Of a stretch of 6,641 nt of DNA, positions 5,827-6,641 are shown piece after piece; position 1 is the first letter of the stretch, and every line of letters starts with the position of its first letter. The stretch is from UBA349 sp964444115. GTDB lineage: Archaea > Methanobacteriota > Methanobacteria > Methanobacteriales > Methanobacteriaceae. The DNA lies in contig CAYUFT010000109.1 of assembly GCA_964444115.1 (NCBI GenBank), forward strand, positions 1-6,641, written 5' to 3'. The position numbers and the translations under genes are program-made. Under the pieces are notes generated by a model. That model was not told the DNA's origin and did not search any database. It was given only the letters and a program-made list of their open reading frames with translations.

Positions 5827-5849
5827 GTAAAAAATAGAAAATAAAAACG
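5827..5849 (-). terminator. Poly-T terminator of nifB
   Basis: On the minus strand, 7-29 bases after the nifB stop, there is a T-rich tract broken by a few other bases (CGTTTTTATTTTC then TATTTTTTAC), typical of archaeal oligo-T termination. A 6-bp stem with a 6-base loop (ATGACT/AGTCAT, 5863-5880) lies just before it at the end of the coding sequence. The plus strand of this spacer has no T-run, so it would not stop the ABC cassette transcript. Confidence 0.55.
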
Positions 5850-5856
5850 AAGTAGT

Positions 5857-6641
5857 TTAGTAATGACTGGCTGGAGTCATGTCTAAATGTTTATCTTCAC
5901 TCTTTTTTCCTGGAATTCCATAGGCATCGGCCCGGCATTGAGTACAGGCCCGGAATATAGGAATTATCTCTTCCACTTCGTCCCGGACTTTTTCAATCTG
6001 GGCACAAGTAGGTCGGGAGAAATCTTTCATTTTTCCCAGCGGAATTAAGGGGATAACATTCATTAGAGAAGCACCACGTTTTTTAACCTCGCGGGCAATG
6101 TCCACGATGTGTTCATCATTTAATCCCGGGATTAAGACACTGTTCACCTTAACGATGATACCTCTTTCAGTGATCTTTTCAATACCATCCAGTTGGTTTT
6201 TAGAGAGCAATTTAAAGGCCTCTTCTCCTTCATAAACCTGGCCATCATAAACTACATGGGAGTAAATTTCCTTCCCAATTTTAGGGTCTACTGCATTCAC
6301 GGTTACCGTAATAGTGTTAATGTTTAATTCTGCCAGTTCATCTGCTTTATCAGCTAGAAGCAGACCATTGGTACTCATACATTTTATAAGATCTGGGAAC
6401 TCATCACTAGCTTTTTTAAAGAATTTAAAGGTATCTTCTTTGGCCAGGGCATCTCCTGGTCCAGCTACACCAATAACCGAAATGGGCATTTCACCCGTGA
6501 CTTTTTCCACGTGTTCTACTGCATCATCTGCCGTCATTATTCTGGCAGCCACACCGGGCCTGATTTCACATTCATTAAGTTCCCTGGTACAGAAATTGCA
6601 GTGGATATTACAACGTGGAGCGATAGGTAAATGAATCCTTC
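5857..6641 (-). CDS. nifB: NifB, radical-SAM nitrogenase cofactor (NifB-co) biosynthesis protein, N-terminus beyond window
   Basis: 260 residues are visible; the frame is open to the window edge, so roughly 40 N-terminal residues are missing. NifB fuses two [4Fe-4S] clusters and inserts a SAM-derived carbide to make the [8Fe-9S-C] core of nitrogenase cofactor. Immediately at the edge the frame reads RIHLPIAPRCNIHCNFCTRE, holding the radical-SAM CxxxCxxC (positions 6574-6596) and the histidine known as a K1-cluster ligand. A further cysteine follows in LNECEIRPGV. Then come VIGVAGPGDALA, CMSTNGLLLADKA (with the third K-cluster type cysteine), TVTVNAVDPKIGKEIYSHV, the strongly conserved GIIVKVNSVLIPGLNDEHIV and LIPLGKMKDF. 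Near the end CTQCRADAYGIPG gives the CxxC pair of the K2 cluster. It stops soon after this, with no NifX-like domain, as in methanogens. A GTG at 6552 is not the start, because conserved sequence continues upstream of it. No other nif gene is visible. All expected ligand cysteines in the visible part are present, so the gene looks functional. Confidence 0.94.
   Translation of the reverse strand, partial: RIHLPIAPRCNIHCNFCTRELNECEIRPGVAARIMTADDAVEHVEKVTGEMPISVIGVAGPGDALAKEDTFKFFKKASDEFPDLIKCMSTNGLLLADKADELAELNINTITVTVNAVDPKIGKEIYSHVVYDGQVYEGEEAFKLLSKNQLDGIEKITERGIIVKVNSVLIPGLNDEHIVDIAREVKKRGASLMNVIPLIPLGKMKDFSRPTCAQIEKVRDEVEEIIPIFRACTQCRADAYGIPGKKSEDKHLDMTPASHY
5863..5880 (-). other. Stem-loop at the 3' end of nifB
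   Basis: ATGACT and AGTCAT are perfect 6-bp complements separated by six bases, overlapping the last codons of nifB (the MTPASH part of the C-terminus). It lies 14 bases before the T-rich tract at 5827-5849. It may help termination or protect the 3' end, or may be incidental to the coding sequence. Confidence 0.4.

Noticed and set aside
5857..6552. nifB starting at the GTG at 6552
   Set aside because: The radical-SAM motif CNIHCNFC lies upstream in the same frame, so this GTG is an internal valine codon.
6314..6634. 106-residue plus-strand open frame opposite nifB
   Set aside because: Antisense to conserved NifB sequence; low-complexity serine/alanine-rich product with no ribosome site.

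Overview
The window looks like chromosome of a low-GC methanogenic archaeon, most likely of the order Methanobacteriales (Methanobacterium or a relative). The reasons are: archaeal-type diphthine synthase (DphB) and Trm5 tRNA methyltransferase; a short NifB without a NifX tail, as in methanogens; AT-rich intergenic regions with TATA-like boxes; and Shine-Dalgarno sites of the GGAGGTGA type. No tRNA, rRNA, CRISPR array, insertion sequence or phage gene is visible.

Layout from left to right. Bases 1-118 (minus) hold the first 39 codons of an ABC-2-type exporter ATPase. Bases 254-1033 (minus) encode DphB. It is divergent from trm5 (1323-2351, plus), with a 289-bp AT-rich spacer between them. Trm5 converges on an mtnA-like isomerase gene (2388-3028, minus). 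That gene is interrupted by exactly 100 N (2879-2978), almost certainly an assembly gap of unknown true size. A 227-bp divergent region follows, then a three-gene plus-strand NitT/TauT-type ABC importer cassette: substrate-binding protein 3256-4212, permease 4299-5036, ATPase 5033-5776. The window ends with a convergent nifB (5857 to beyond 6641, minus), which lacks its N-terminus because the window stops.

Function. DphB (diphthamide on aEF2) and Trm5 (m1G37 of tRNA) both modify the translation apparatus. The MtnA-like isomerase belongs to recycling of 5'-methylthioadenosine or 5'-deoxyadenosine, by-products of S-adenosylmethionine (SAM) chemistry. NifB is a radical-SAM enzyme that builds the NifB-co [8Fe-9S-C] precursor of the nitrogenase cofactor and releases 5'-deoxyadenosine. 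The ABC cassette would import a small, probably anionic, organic solute; the substrate cannot be read from sequence.

The least ordinary points are: the importer cassette sitting between mtnA and nifB, which I recall as neighbours in Methanothermobacter; a binding protein whose only two cysteines are adjacent; an inverted repeat placed like an archaeal repressor site upstream of the exporter ATPase; and the poly-T asymmetry where the ABC cassette meets nifB. I see no clearly new biological system here; most of the window is conserved methanogen housekeeping.
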